A stretch of 42,878 nt of DNA. Origin: Bdellovibrionales bacterium. Lineage in GTDB: Bacteria > Bdellovibrionota > Bdellovibrionia > Bdellovibrionales > UBA1609. Below, in pieces: positions 7,978 through 15,846 of the stretch. How positions within the stretch are numbered: position 1 is the stretch's first letter; the number at the start of each line of letters is the position of its first letter. The notes beneath the pieces are model-generated. The model made no database searches, was not told the DNA's origin, and was given only the letters and a program-made list of their open reading frames with translations. The position numbers and the translations under genes are program-made. The DNA lies in NCBI GenBank assembly GCA_022450595.1, contig JAKUPT010000021.1, positions 1 through 42,878 of the forward strand. The letters are read 5' to 3'.

Positions 7978-9450
7978 AGAAAATGCGGCAATGATAAGAA
8001 CAATGGTAAAGGGCAGCGCCGTGGTCAGAGTTGCTGTTTGGAGGGCATTAAGCCCACCTGCAACCAGTAAGAGAGCTGCCACAAAGCCCTCAGTCACAGC
8101 CCAAAAGATCCGTTGAGACACATGTGGATTTTTGGCCCCACCTGAAGCAATCGTATCAATCACTAAAGATGCTGAATCAGAAGAGGTTACAAAAAATAGC
8201 ATGATACAAATGACTGTTAACATAGATAAAAGACTGGATAATGGAAACTGATCAAACATCGCAAATATTGCCGTGGCCACGTTTTTATCAACAGCTCCAG
8301 AGATCACTCCAGAGTTTAACATCTCAAGATGTAAAGCCGAGCCACCAAAAACTGAAAACCAAATAAATCCCAGAGTGGTTGGAACAAATAAAACTCCCAT
8401 TATAAACTCTCTCAATGTGCGCCCCTCTGAGACTCGAGCAATAAAAAGTCCAACAAATGGTGACCAAGCAATCCACCAAGCCCAATAAAACACGGTCCAA
8501 TCACCAAGCCACTTTCTTTGTACATCAGATTCAAGTGTTGCCGTCCAAAAGGAGTTACTTGGAAGTGTTTGTAAATAATGTCCAATATTTTCGACTAAGG
8601 AATTTAAAATAAACTGAGTGGGGCCTACAAAAAAAGTAAATAATAAGATCAGGCCAGCAAGACAGAGGTTAGCTTCACTCAGTCTTCGTATCCCAACATC
8701 AAGCCCTGTAACAACAGAGATGGTTGCGAGCATAGTTATACCTATAATTAACATCATTTGATTGGTCGGCGAAACGGCAAAGCCAAAAACACGATCAAGC
8801 CCGGCATTAACTTGCATCGCACCTACACCAAGTGAAGTGGCCACCCCAAAAAGAGTACTAACCACTGCTGTGGTGTCAATGAGATGACCGGCCCATCCAT
8901 GAATGCGTTCACCTAATATAGGGTGAAATAAAGACCTTAATGAAAGAGGAAGCTTTTTTCTAAATGAAAAGTAAGCAAGGCCTAAACCCACAAGAGAGTA
9001 GCAGGCCCATGGGTGTAGTCCCCAATGAAAAAAGGTCACTCCCATAGAGGTTCTAGCAGCATGCATAGTTTCTGGTCGTCCTAAAGGAGGAGACATATAA
9101 TGAAGAATCGGTTCTGCCACACCATAATAAAGAAGTCCAATTCCCATCCCGGCACTAAAAAGCATGGCAAACCATGTAAAGTAACTATATTTGGGGCGAG
9201 AATCATCACTTCCAAGACGAATTTGCCCATACTTACTAAAGAGAAGAAATATAATAAAAATTAAAAAACCAGACATCGCTAATATATAAAACCAACCTAA
9301 ATTTTTAACGATTTCATGTTGTAAATTAGAAAAGAAATTAGCTGTTGTTGTGCGAAATATAATTGTAAATGCACAAAGTGCGGCAATTGTACCCACAGAA
9401 AGTAAAAAAACAACAGGCTGAACATTGAACTGCTTCATATACTTCTTCAT
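7945..9450 (-). CDS. BCCT-family transporter (betaine/choline/ectoine-type osmolyte uptake)
   Basis: An inner-membrane sodium- or proton-coupled carrier for trimethylammonium-type or ectoine-type osmolytes, 501 residues with 12 expected helices. Family hallmarks are GMGIGLLYYGVAEP (the glycine-rich helix; the GMGIG form is that of Na+-coupled BetP-like members rather than CaiT exchangers) and the Trp box FYWAWWIAWSPFVGLFIARVSEGRTLREF. It lacks the long regulatory C-terminal tail of BetP, ending soon after the last helix. AAGGGG lies 6 bases before the ATG. A perfect palindrome abuts that site. The doeAB pair about 3.7 kb away suggests ectoine as one possible substrate, which is inference only. 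Confidence 0.88.
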   Translation of the reverse strand: MKKYMKQFNVQPVVFLLSVGTIAALCAFTIIFRTTTANFFSNLQHEIVKNLGWFYILAMSGFLIFIIFLLFSKYGQIRLGSDDSRPKYSYFTWFAMLFSAGMGIGLLYYGVAEPILHYMSPPLGRPETMHAARTSMGVTFFHWGLHPWACYSLVGLGLAYFSFRKKLPLSLRSLFHPILGERIHGWAGHLIDTTAVVSTLFGVATSLGVGAMQVNAGLDRVFGFAVSPTNQMMLIIGITMLATISVVTGLDVGIRRLSEANLCLAGLILLFTFFVGPTQFILNSLVENIGHYLQTLPSNSFWTATLESDVQRKWLGDWTVFYWAWWIAWSPFVGLFIARVSEGRTLREFIMGVLFVPTTLGFIWFSVFGGSALHLEMLNSGVISGAVDKNVATAIFAMFDQFPLSSLLSMLTVICIMLFFVTSSDSASLVIDTIASGGAKNPHVSQRIFWAVTEGFVAALLLVAGGLNALQTATLTTALPFTIVLIIAAFSLLRALSKEKL

Positions 9451-9460
9451 TTTTACCCCT

Positions 9461-9478
9461 TATGTTGAAATCAACATA
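9461..9478 (-). promoter_or_regulatory. Perfect inverted repeat abutting the BCCT ribosome-binding site
   Basis: TATGTTGA-AA-TCAACATA is an 18-base palindrome with 8-bp arms. It lies immediately 5' of the AGGGG Shine-Dalgarno of the BCCT gene, within the likely leader or promoter. It could be an operator or an RNA hairpin controlling translation. No regulator is known. Confidence 0.4.
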
Positions 9479-9529
9479 GGATGAACTCAAAAGCTATGTA
9501 AAGCTGCATGCCAGAATATATGTAAAGTG

Positions 9530-9542
9530 TGTCATTTTGACA
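9530..9542 (+). promoter_or_regulatory. Candidate -35 region with small inverted repeat
   Basis: TGTCA-TTT-TGACA is an inverted repeat that contains a perfect TTGACA hexamer on the plus strand (9537-9542). It lies about 100 bases before the beta-helix gene. The matching -10 is weak (TTAAGT at 17 bases spacing), so this is tentative. Confidence 0.3.
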
Positions 9543-9615
9543 TGGTTAATACATTTATCTTAAGTCTAAAGTCTGTAATGTCGATAAAATATCTATGTGG
9601 CACAGTAAGGTGAAA

Positions 9616-9648
9616 ATGATTTTGGTGAGTCTGGTGTTTCCAGCATGA
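9616..9648 (+). other. Short leader ORF or decayed signal peptide before the beta-helix gene
   Basis: ATG at 9616 follows TAAGGTG closely and encodes MILVSLVFPA, ending in a TGA that overlaps the ATG of the next gene (ATGA). Read from the GTG at 9610 it gives MKMILVSLVFPA, which looks like the start of a Sec signal peptide in another frame. The downstream surface-type protein has no signal of its own. Either the gene is frameshifted at its 5' end, or this is a coupled leader peptide. Confidence 0.35.
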
Positions 9649-11843
9649 TTTTAGATTATAAGCCTGAAAACAATGATCTTAACAAACCCTCATTGTGGGA
9701 AGAACTTTCACAAAGAAGTAAAAATAAAATAGAGTTAAAAATTCGAACAACAGATACTCGAATCAAACGTCTAGAGCTTTTCAAGTCAGAAGGTGAAAAT
9801 CCTGTAGATTGTGGTAGTGGATCCCAACTTTTAGATGATCCAAATGATACTGAAAATTTTCAACAAACTGGAGCCTATAGTGTTTGGTTTACTGTAATTG
9901 GTTTAACTCCTGCTCAAAAGTATAATTTTATTGTATGTGCCTATGATATAAATAAATCTAGAGTCGCAAAATCAGATATTTTAACTATTTTTACAGATGC
10001 AGAACTTCAGCATTATACTCTAGTATCAAATGAATCGTATTGGGGAGCTTACGCAAAAAATAATAAAATTAATCATTACGAATCTGATGACCTCAACACA
10101 GCGTGTGAACCGTTAGCAGTTTCTAATCCGTTTGATTGTGTTCACTTGGGAGGAATGAAAAAAGTTTTCCTCACTGGAGTGTCAAACTGTACCGATATAT
10201 CTTTTAAAGATGTTTTAGATCTTTTTCATTGGAGCTGTGACGATAGTGTGGGTGTAGCCACTTTAACAGCTCAGGGTTTTAAAAAAGAAAAGTCACTATC
10301 AGATGCAATAGATTTTGATCAATTAAAATGGAAATCTAACAAAATTAGTGTATGGCAAGATTCATCAAAGATTATAGACAGTATACTTGAACCTTGGTGG
10401 ACCAATCCTATAGAAGAAATTATATCAAGCGGTCAGGTTTTATCACATTCCAACAAGGTTTATGTCTATAGTGGTAGTACTCCTGTAGACAATGTCACTA
10501 TCAATGGTTCTTCAATCACACTTGTAATGAATAAAGATGGTGTTTTCAATTACGGATTTGGTTCGGCGCAGATTGGTGTGAATATAGATACTTCCAATTT
10601 TGTTTGGATTGAGGGAAATCTTACAGGATACAGCGGCGATGCGGCTGTAAAAGTGAATAATTCCAGGTTTATTAACATTCATAACTTAAAATCCATTAAA
10701 AGTGATAAAGCATTACAGATTGTATCTAGTAACTTCGTCCATGTTAAAGACTCAGTCTTTGGTTTTTCATCCGATGGAATTAATATTTCTGATGGATCAA
10801 ATATTTTAATCGATAGGGTCCATAGCACCAACAATGACTTTGATGGCATAAAAATTATGTCTTCACCAACTAATATCCGTGTTATTAACTCCGTATTTGC
10901 TAACAATAGTTTTGGGATTAAAATAGGATCTAGCTTAGAGGGACAAAATTATTTTTCATTTTCTAATTTTTTAAATAACACACAAGATGGTTTTAAATCT
11001 ATCAACCAAAGCACAGTTGGAGAATTGTTTTTAAATAATCTTTACACTCAAAATAATGCTAATGATGGTTTAGAGTTAGGGGAAACTTTTTTTGAAAGCT
11101 ATGAAATTCATTTATCCAATATTTTATCTATGAATAATGGTCAAGCCTCTTATAATTTTATTAACTTAAATGATTCAAGCCTCTATGTGAAAGACGCTTT
11201 GTATCATGAAGGGGGTCAGGAGGTAAATAACTCAGCTTTTCCTGCGCCACCCTCATTAATCATTGGTCAGCAAATTTTAAATAAAACCACTTGGGAAAAC
11301 TCTTTAGTTGGAAAGGTGAATTCGGACTCAGTACAAATTAGTGTTGAAGACAGTAGCAGTGTTCTAGATACTGTTCGTCAAAGCTTTGAAAACTCTTTTC
11401 GTTTTTGGTCAAAAAAGTCATTAGAAAGCTATCCATCTTCTTTAATGCAAGGGAGTTGTAATGGCTCGGTTTGTATGATCCTTGACACTTCATTTAATTC
11501 TAGCTCTGAACTTCTTGGGCGATCTCACGATTACCAAGCTATGGACCCATTAGTTTTTAAGCCTCATGAGTCTTGCCCTGAAAGCTTAGACAGTACCAAC
11601 TCTAACAATATAACAACGGCTGGCAGTAAACAGCATTTATTATATGCGGTTGAAGTGACAGATGATTACTTAGGCAATAATGATGGCTTTTGTGAAGCTA
11701 ATGAGAGATGTATTTGGACACCTAATATTGGCGCTTATCAGGGACATGGTAAATTGGATTATGGTAAAACCTGTAACTACTCTACTTCAAATTTAGATTA
11801 TAGCAATATAAAGCTTATAGCCTATCCCAACAATGGCCGATAA
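9645..11843 (+). CDS. Right-handed parallel beta-helix surface protein, 5' end possibly damaged
   Basis: 732 residues. The first ~125 look like a fibronectin-III-type module (YSVWFTVIGLTPAQKYNFIVCAYD, then VAKSDILTIFTDA). After a mixed region comes a parallel beta-helix, about 285-480, with repeated rungs such as SNFVHVKDSVFG, SNILIDRVHSTNNDFDGIKI, TNIRVINSVFANNSFGIKI and LYTQNNANDGLEL. The C-terminal part is Cys-containing (DGFCEANERCIWTPNIGAYQGHG), probably disulphide-bonded and extracytoplasmic. Beta-helix folds typically bind or cleave polysaccharide, but I see no catalytic signature. No signal peptide is encoded from the ATG used here; a hydrophobic start lies in another frame just upstream. 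Related proteins seem common in Bdellovibrionota (recollection, not a search). Confidence 0.65.
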   Translation: MILDYKPENNDLNKPSLWEELSQRSKNKIELKIRTTDTRIKRLELFKSEGENPVDCGSGSQLLDDPNDTENFQQTGAYSVWFTVIGLTPAQKYNFIVCAYDINKSRVAKSDILTIFTDAELQHYTLVSNESYWGAYAKNNKINHYESDDLNTACEPLAVSNPFDCVHLGGMKKVFLTGVSNCTDISFKDVLDLFHWSCDDSVGVATLTAQGFKKEKSLSDAIDFDQLKWKSNKISVWQDSSKIIDSILEPWWTNPIEEIISSGQVLSHSNKVYVYSGSTPVDNVTINGSSITLVMNKDGVFNYGFGSAQIGVNIDTSNFVWIEGNLTGYSGDAAVKVNNSRFINIHNLKSIKSDKALQIVSSNFVHVKDSVFGFSSDGINISDGSNILIDRVHSTNNDFDGIKIMSSPTNIRVINSVFANNSFGIKIGSSLEGQNYFSFSNFLNNTQDGFKSINQSTVGELFLNNLYTQNNANDGLELGETFFESYEIHLSNILSMNNGQASYNFINLNDSSLYVKDALYHEGGQEVNNSAFPAPPSLIIGQQILNKTTWENSLVGKVNSDSVQISVEDSSSVLDTVRQSFENSFRFWSKKSLESYPSSLMQGSCNGSVCMILDTSFNSSSELLGRSHDYQAMDPLVFKPHESCPESLDSTNSNNITTAGSKQHLLYAVEVTDDYLGNNDGFCEANERCIWTPNIGAYQGHGKLDYGKTCNYSTSNLDYSNIKLIAYPNNGR

Positions 11844-11877
11844 AACTCTAACGATTTTATAAACAAATTTCTATTAT

Positions 11878-11906
11878 ACTTGTAATCATTTCCAATGATT
11901 ATAAGA
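11878..11906. repeat. Inverted repeat between beta-helix gene and PEP-CTERM-like gene
   Basis: TAATCATT-TCC-AATGATTA (11883-11901) is an 8-bp perfect inverted repeat, extended by CTT/AAG with one mismatch. There is no T-tract after it, so it is a poor terminator. It may be an operator upstream of the gene starting at 11973. Confidence 0.35.
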
Positions 11907-11972
11907 TTGTTGATTAATTAAACAAAAAAAACATAATTGGCTCATTAAAAATAAACTAAGGAGTCCCCAATT

Positions 11973-12959
11973 ATGAAAAATCTATTAATATCCATTATCA
12001 GCTTCTTCAGCCTAACGGCCCTTGCAGGCCCTATGTTTGAGCTTGAAAATGTGTCTTTCTTATACTCTGAATACGATATTCAGGTGACTTATGTGGCAGG
12101 GGCTGATCCCAATGATGGCTCAGCCGTTAATAAATACAGAGACTTTGGCCCACTTGTTGGAAGTTCCACTATCAATGCTGGCACTCAATTCGATAGTTCA
12201 TATTTAGGCTATGATTTCAATAGTTTAGGTGCTTTATGGTTTGATAATATTTTGAATTTATATGGCCTTAATTTTGATGGTTCCTCTGGGGGGCCAGTAA
12301 AGCTTGTTGACGGGTCAATCATTCAAAATATTGGCTCTAATGACTTTTCTAGTGATATTAATGGTATTTACTCTTATGGAAACTACAATGGCATTCAAGA
12401 TCCTAACACCGGAACTTATGATGATTTAGGCTCTCCGGATAAAAACCAATTTATTCCAGTTGAAAGTTATGTGTATGACACGACTCCAAGCTTTAGTGAC
12501 TACATTATTGATTGCCAAACATTACAAACTTGCGGCAATGATATTGTTGGAATGCAGTACTTTGATTCAAAAGACGATGGTTTTTTAAACGGTGACTTAT
12601 TTTATGTTAGTAAAGATGAATTTGGTAATATCAAAGACAGCGCAATATTTGCTTACAATTTAGGAATTAATGAAGTTTCAACGGCTTTCACTTTTGAAGA
12701 GCTTGGAATCACTGATGATATTGCACCCACTAGAGGCTTTACATTTTTTAACGACAGCATGTTGTCTTTGCCAGGAGTTGAACAGCCACCAGTTGAAGTC
12801 ACTGAGCCAGGTACTATTGGTTTATTAACAATTGGTACTGTAGCTCTTGCTGGAGCTAAAAAGGGAGTTGTAAAAGCTATATGTAAAAAATCTGGTTTTT
12901 GTGTACTTATTGATACGGTGAAAAAAGCAATTGTTGGCACCGCAAAGGCTAAGAAATAA
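11973..12959 (+). CDS. Secreted protein with PEP-CTERM-like C-terminal sorting signal
   Basis: 328 residues of unknown function. A clear Sec signal peptide (MKNLLISIISFFSLTALAG, cleavage after ALA) is followed by an Asp/Asn/Gly/Ser-rich extracellular-type body with few charged helices. Near the C-terminus is VTEPGTIGLLTIGTVALAGAKKG, which has the PEP-CTERM layout: an EPGT motif, a hydrophobic helix, then basic residues. It differs from the canonical signal in having TEP instead of PEP and about 35 extra residues after the basic stretch. No exosortase gene is in the window. AAGGAG precedes the ATG and a strong terminator follows. The function is not recognisable. Confidence 0.7.
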   Translation: MKNLLISIISFFSLTALAGPMFELENVSFLYSEYDIQVTYVAGADPNDGSAVNKYRDFGPLVGSSTINAGTQFDSSYLGYDFNSLGALWFDNILNLYGLNFDGSSGGPVKLVDGSIIQNIGSNDFSSDINGIYSYGNYNGIQDPNTGTYDDLGSPDKNQFIPVESYVYDTTPSFSDYIIDCQTLQTCGNDIVGMQYFDSKDDGFLNGDLFYVSKDEFGNIKDSAIFAYNLGINEVSTAFTFEELGITDDIAPTRGFTFFNDSMLSLPGVEQPPVEVTEPGTIGLLTIGTVALAGAKKGVVKAICKKSGFCVLIDTVKKAIVGTAKAKK

Positions 12960-12983
12960 ATCTAAAAAATAATAAGAGGTTTT

Positions 12984-13020
12984 AAAAAGCTAGGTCTGAA
13001 AACCTAGCTTTTTTTATTTT
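12984..13020. terminator. Bidirectional rho-independent terminator
   Basis: AAAAAGCTAGGT and ACCTAGCTTTTT form a 12-bp perfect stem with a 6-base loop, with T-runs on both strands. It serves the plus-strand gene ending at 12959 and the minus-strand gene ending at 13019. Confidence 0.85.
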
Positions 13021-13348
13021 ATTTTTCGATTTTAGATATAGCGGTTGGTGTGTCCGGTACTTGCGGAGCCTGAACCATAACGTGTCCTGTATAACTTGCG
13101 ACTACTTGGCAAGCATGACCTTCTGAATCTATGTGAGCATAGTAAATGCCTTTTCGAGAGGTTCTGTAGTCGCTAACTATTTTTATAGCCGTCAAAGACT
13201 CAGGAGCTGGAGAGAGCCTAAAACAAACCTCAGCGGCCCTGTCACCGGCATAATTGTTTCGATCTAAAAATGTCCAACTTGTAATATCTAAGCTTTGAGC
13301 TTGAGCAAAAACTGAAAATGAAAGCACAAGTAATACTGTTTTAATCAT
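13019..13348 (-). CDS. Small secreted protein of unknown function
   Basis: 109 residues with a signal peptide (MIKTVLLVLSFSVFAQAQ, cleavage near AQA). The mature part contains two cysteines (EVCFRL and HACQVV), which could form one disulphide. It looks like a small beta-rich domain, followed by a Pro/Thr-rich tail (APQVPDTPTAIS). I do not recognise the family. AAGGGGGAAAT precedes the ATG on the minus strand. It ends in the bidirectional terminator shared with the PEP-CTERM-like gene. Confidence 0.65.
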   Translation of the reverse strand: MIKTVLLVLSFSVFAQAQSLDITSWTFLDRNNYAGDRAAEVCFRLSPAPESLTAIKIVSDYRTSRKGIYYAHIDSEGHACQVVASYTGHVMVQAPQVPDTPTAISKIEK

Positions 13349-13674
13349 ATTTCCCCCTTATTGAATGTTTTTATCAAACCCCGCAACGCCCCTGAAGTAA
13401 AGCAAAAACCAAATCCCGGACCAAGGTCTATTGCCTCTTAACTATATGATATTATTAATTTATTACAAAATTTATCATATATACAATTTAGGGACGGAGT
13501 CTCTTTCAAGCAAATAAGGTTGAAAAATGATTAGCCTATCAGACCCATGAGCTCTTTTTAAAATCTGTAAAAGAGCAGTAGAAGCTATATTACTAAAAGT
13601 AGTATTTAGTCTTTCAAATATAACACAGGCTCAAGGTAGATTTTGGTTTCAATAAAAGCTAAAAACTAAGTGAC
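13349..13674. other. Intergenic region, 326 bases, no gene recognised
   Basis: It should hold the promoter of the minus-strand gene ending at 13019 and the end of the transcript from 13675-15629. The only structure seen is a weak hairpin, GCTCTTTT (13551-13558) with AAAAGAGC (13569-13576), without a convincing T-tract on either strand. No conserved ORF or RNA was recognised. Confidence 0.5.
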
Positions 13675-14331
13675 TTAAGTTTTAGAACTTGGCTTTTTTA
13701 ATTCTCTTGCAATCCATACTAGGCGTTTAAAGCAAGTGGCCAAAGAGCCAATAGCAATAACACAAGCTCCAAATAGCATACTGATTCCTAAAAAATCAGA
13801 AGCAAAATAGTGCTCAATAATTGTAAATACAATACTGATATTCACTACAGCCATTCGGTGCTGTTTCGCCATGGGCCCATTAAAGTTATGACCTGCTCCC
13901 ATACTGGCGCCTAAAACACGAATGTAGGCAGTGAGTATGGCAAAGGTTGTAGCCACCCAACAGATCAACCAAGCTTGTTCGAACTGTTTAATGGCTAAAA
14001 ATCCCATGGAAAGAATAATAAACCAATCTGAAAAACGATCGGGCACATCATTGTATATCTCACCCTCAGGGCTCGAGAGACCCCCCTCAACAGCCATTAG
14101 CCCATCAATTAAATTACATACTAAACGCATTTGGATGCCTATAAGAGCTAATATCATCCCAATTAATACAGCTCCTGTGGACGCCAAATACATGCCAGTA
14201 GCTGCAATGGCTGCAAACACAACACTGGCCACCGAGATCATGTTTGGGGTTAGGCCCATTTGGATAAGCTTTCTAGATATTTTATGAAAGATACGTTTAC
14301 CTCGAGAGGCCACATCTCTTCTATTTTCCAT
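13675..14331 (-). CDS. CDP-alcohol phosphatidyltransferase, YnbA-like subfamily
   Basis: An inner-membrane enzyme that would transfer a phosphatidyl (or similar) group from a CDP-alcohol to a hydroxyl acceptor; the exact product is unknown. The family motif is seen as NLIDGLMAVEGG...GEIYNDVPDRFSD. Against the standard DxxDGxxARx8Gx3Dx3D it has Asn for the first Asp, Val for Arg, and Asn for the third Asp. I recall the YnbA-like branch having a similar variant. Several helices follow. The start is taken at ATG 14331 (218 residues), which overlaps the previous stop as TGATG and has AAAGGA upstream. The track's start at 14364 would run 34 bases into the preceding gene. It is the last gene of a three-gene operon. 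Confidence 0.78.
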   Translation of the reverse strand: MENRRDVASRGKRIFHKISRKLIQMGLTPNMISVASVVFAAIAATGMYLASTGAVLIGMILALIGIQMRLVCNLIDGLMAVEGGLSSPEGEIYNDVPDRFSDWFIILSMGFLAIKQFEQAWLICWVATTFAILTAYIRVLGASMGAGHNFNGPMAKQHRMAVVNISIVFTIIEHYFASDFLGISMLFGACVIAIGSLATCFKRLVWIARELKKPSSKT

Positions 14332-14690
14332 CAGCTGATCCTTTCTGCACCTTGAGCAATCCATGCAAGGCCTGCAACAATTAACAGTGTTCCTCCGATC
14401 ACATGAAAATTGATCGGTTCACTTTCAATGTAGTGACCAATTAAAGCCCCCCAAATAAAAGTGGTGGCATAAAAAGGGTATACCACGGACATGCGCCCAC
14501 CCATTTTATAAGCGGCCACAAAAAACACCATGACCACACAAAATAAAAGCATACCCACCCACAGTGAATAATTTTGAACTATAGGAAGTTGCCCCAGTTG
14601 TTGAGATCCTCTTTTGTAGGCGTACTGACCTAGGGCTCCAAACACACCAGCAAGGATATTCATTAAAATCGGATAAAACTGTGAACTCAT
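14331..14690 (-). CDS. Small four-TM membrane protein, SMR/EamA-like
   Basis: 119 residues with four predicted helices: ILMNILAGVFGALGQYAYK, SLWVGMLLFCVVMVFFVAAY, VYPFYATTFIWGALIGHYI and VIGGTLLIVAGLAWIA. The layout and the GALGQYAYKRG/VYPFYATT motifs match half-size EamA or SMR-type transporters, such as those that flip lipid-linked substrates. It lies 3 bases after the CdsA-like gene and overlaps the CDP-alcohol transferase start by one base. A role in moving or supplying a lipid intermediate is therefore plausible. The substrate cannot be read from the sequence. Confidence 0.7.
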   Translation of the reverse strand: MSSQFYPILMNILAGVFGALGQYAYKRGSQQLGQLPIVQNYSLWVGMLLFCVVMVFFVAAYKMGGRMSVVYPFYATTFIWGALIGHYIESEPINFHVIGGTLLIVAGLAWIAQGAERIS

Positions 14691-14693
14691 ACT

Positions 14694-15629
14694 TTAGGCT
14701 CCAAAATATTTAATAATTAAAAAAAGCACAGGACCTGTAAAAATTAAACTGTCTAAGCGATCAATAAAACCACCATGGCCCGGTATCACGGAACTAAAAT
14801 CTTTAATGTCAAAATGCCTTTTAATGGCCGAGAAGGTTAAATCACCAAATATACAAAAAACACTTATGCTAATGGCACAAACAAAAGCCATTACAGGACT
14901 CATATCAATAAAGTGGGTAAAGGCCATTGTGCCTAAAAAACTAGTCATAACAATGCCGCCAATAAATCCAGCCTCGGTTTTATTAGGACTAATAAAGTCT
15001 ACAATTTTATTCTTGCCAAAAAGTTTGCCAAAAAGAAACTGAAAGATATCGTTGGCTTGTGTGAGTCCAACCACTAAGAAAAAACATAGCAAAGCCTTGT
15101 CTTCAGATTTAAAAATGTCTGCTCCTATAATCACAAAGGCTGGCAAGTAGAATAGGCAATGAGTGGTAATAGCAATTCCCATATAGCTGGCCATAATCTT
15201 TGGAACGGCAGAGAGGTCTTTATAAATAAATATTAAAATAGGTAAGGTGAGTAAAATATATGAAGTAGGAATCGCTGCAAAAATATCAAAGTTGCCATTT
15301 AATATGAGATATATCTGAATAGCTATAAAAACACTTAAAAATACCTTTACCATAGGCTTGATTTTAAATAGCTGACTTCGTTTTAAATATTCAAATGAGG
15401 CAAGTAGTGTCAAAGCACTGAAAAGCACTAAAATTCCATATGGGCCAAAAGCTCCAGCAATTAAAATAACCGCAATGATCCACCACCATGAGCGAATAAT
15501 GATCCGCACTTTAAGTAGGGTTGAGTTTTGCTTTTTTGAGAGCAAAAGAAGTTCATTTATACTGGTAGCTATAAAAAGCAGAGTGACTAATGTGTAGGCG
15601 ATATTAAAATAGGTGTCTGAAATTTCCAT
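14694..15629 (-). CDS. Phosphatidate cytidylyltransferase (CdsA/YnbB-like)
   Basis: Would make CDP-diacylglycerol from phosphatidic acid and CTP in the inner membrane. The 311 residues are mostly helices. The C-terminal CdsA signature is complete: SAIKRHFDIKDFSSVIPGHGGFIDRLDS, with the metal-binding Asp and the HGG. The two downstream genes are a four-TM protein and a CDP-alcohol transferase. This recalls the E. coli ynbAB pair, a second phospholipid route beside the housekeeping CdsA. It may therefore be a paralogue feeding its neighbour rather than the main CdsA. First gene of the operon, transcribed divergently from the cytochrome operon. Confidence 0.85.
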   Translation of the reverse strand: MEISDTYFNIAYTLVTLLFIATSINELLLLSKKQNSTLLKVRIIIRSWWWIIAVILIAGAFGPYGILVLFSALTLLASFEYLKRSQLFKIKPMVKVFLSVFIAIQIYLILNGNFDIFAAIPTSYILLTLPILIFIYKDLSAVPKIMASYMGIAITTHCLFYLPAFVIIGADIFKSEDKALLCFFLVVGLTQANDIFQFLFGKLFGKNKIVDFISPNKTEAGFIGGIVMTSFLGTMAFTHFIDMSPVMAFVCAISISVFCIFGDLTFSAIKRHFDIKDFSSVIPGHGGFIDRLDSLIFTGPVLFLIIKYFGA

Positions 15630-15846
15630 ATCAAGAATATAATATAAATCACTCAGATCTTCATAAATTTGTTTTAAAATGAAAAAACTTATATTGCACT
15701 GTCTTAAATTGAAACACTTGAGCCTTTTTGATGTTTAAAAGTTTTACGTTTGTTCAAACATTTTTTCTCAAATCAAATTAAATCCCTTTAAAGGTGACAA
15801 AATTTGGTCTTCAGTTTGCACAGTTAAAAAGCATCAAGGAGGGGGA

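Noticed and set aside
11883-11901. TAATCATT-TCC-AATGATTA as a Fur box or terminator
   Set aside because: It lacks a T-tract for a terminator and does not fit the Fur consensus spacing; kept only as an inverted repeat.
13551-13576. Hairpin GCTCTTTT/AAAAGAGC as a terminator
   Set aside because: The stem is AT-rich, the loop 10 bases and there is no adequate T-run in the right place.
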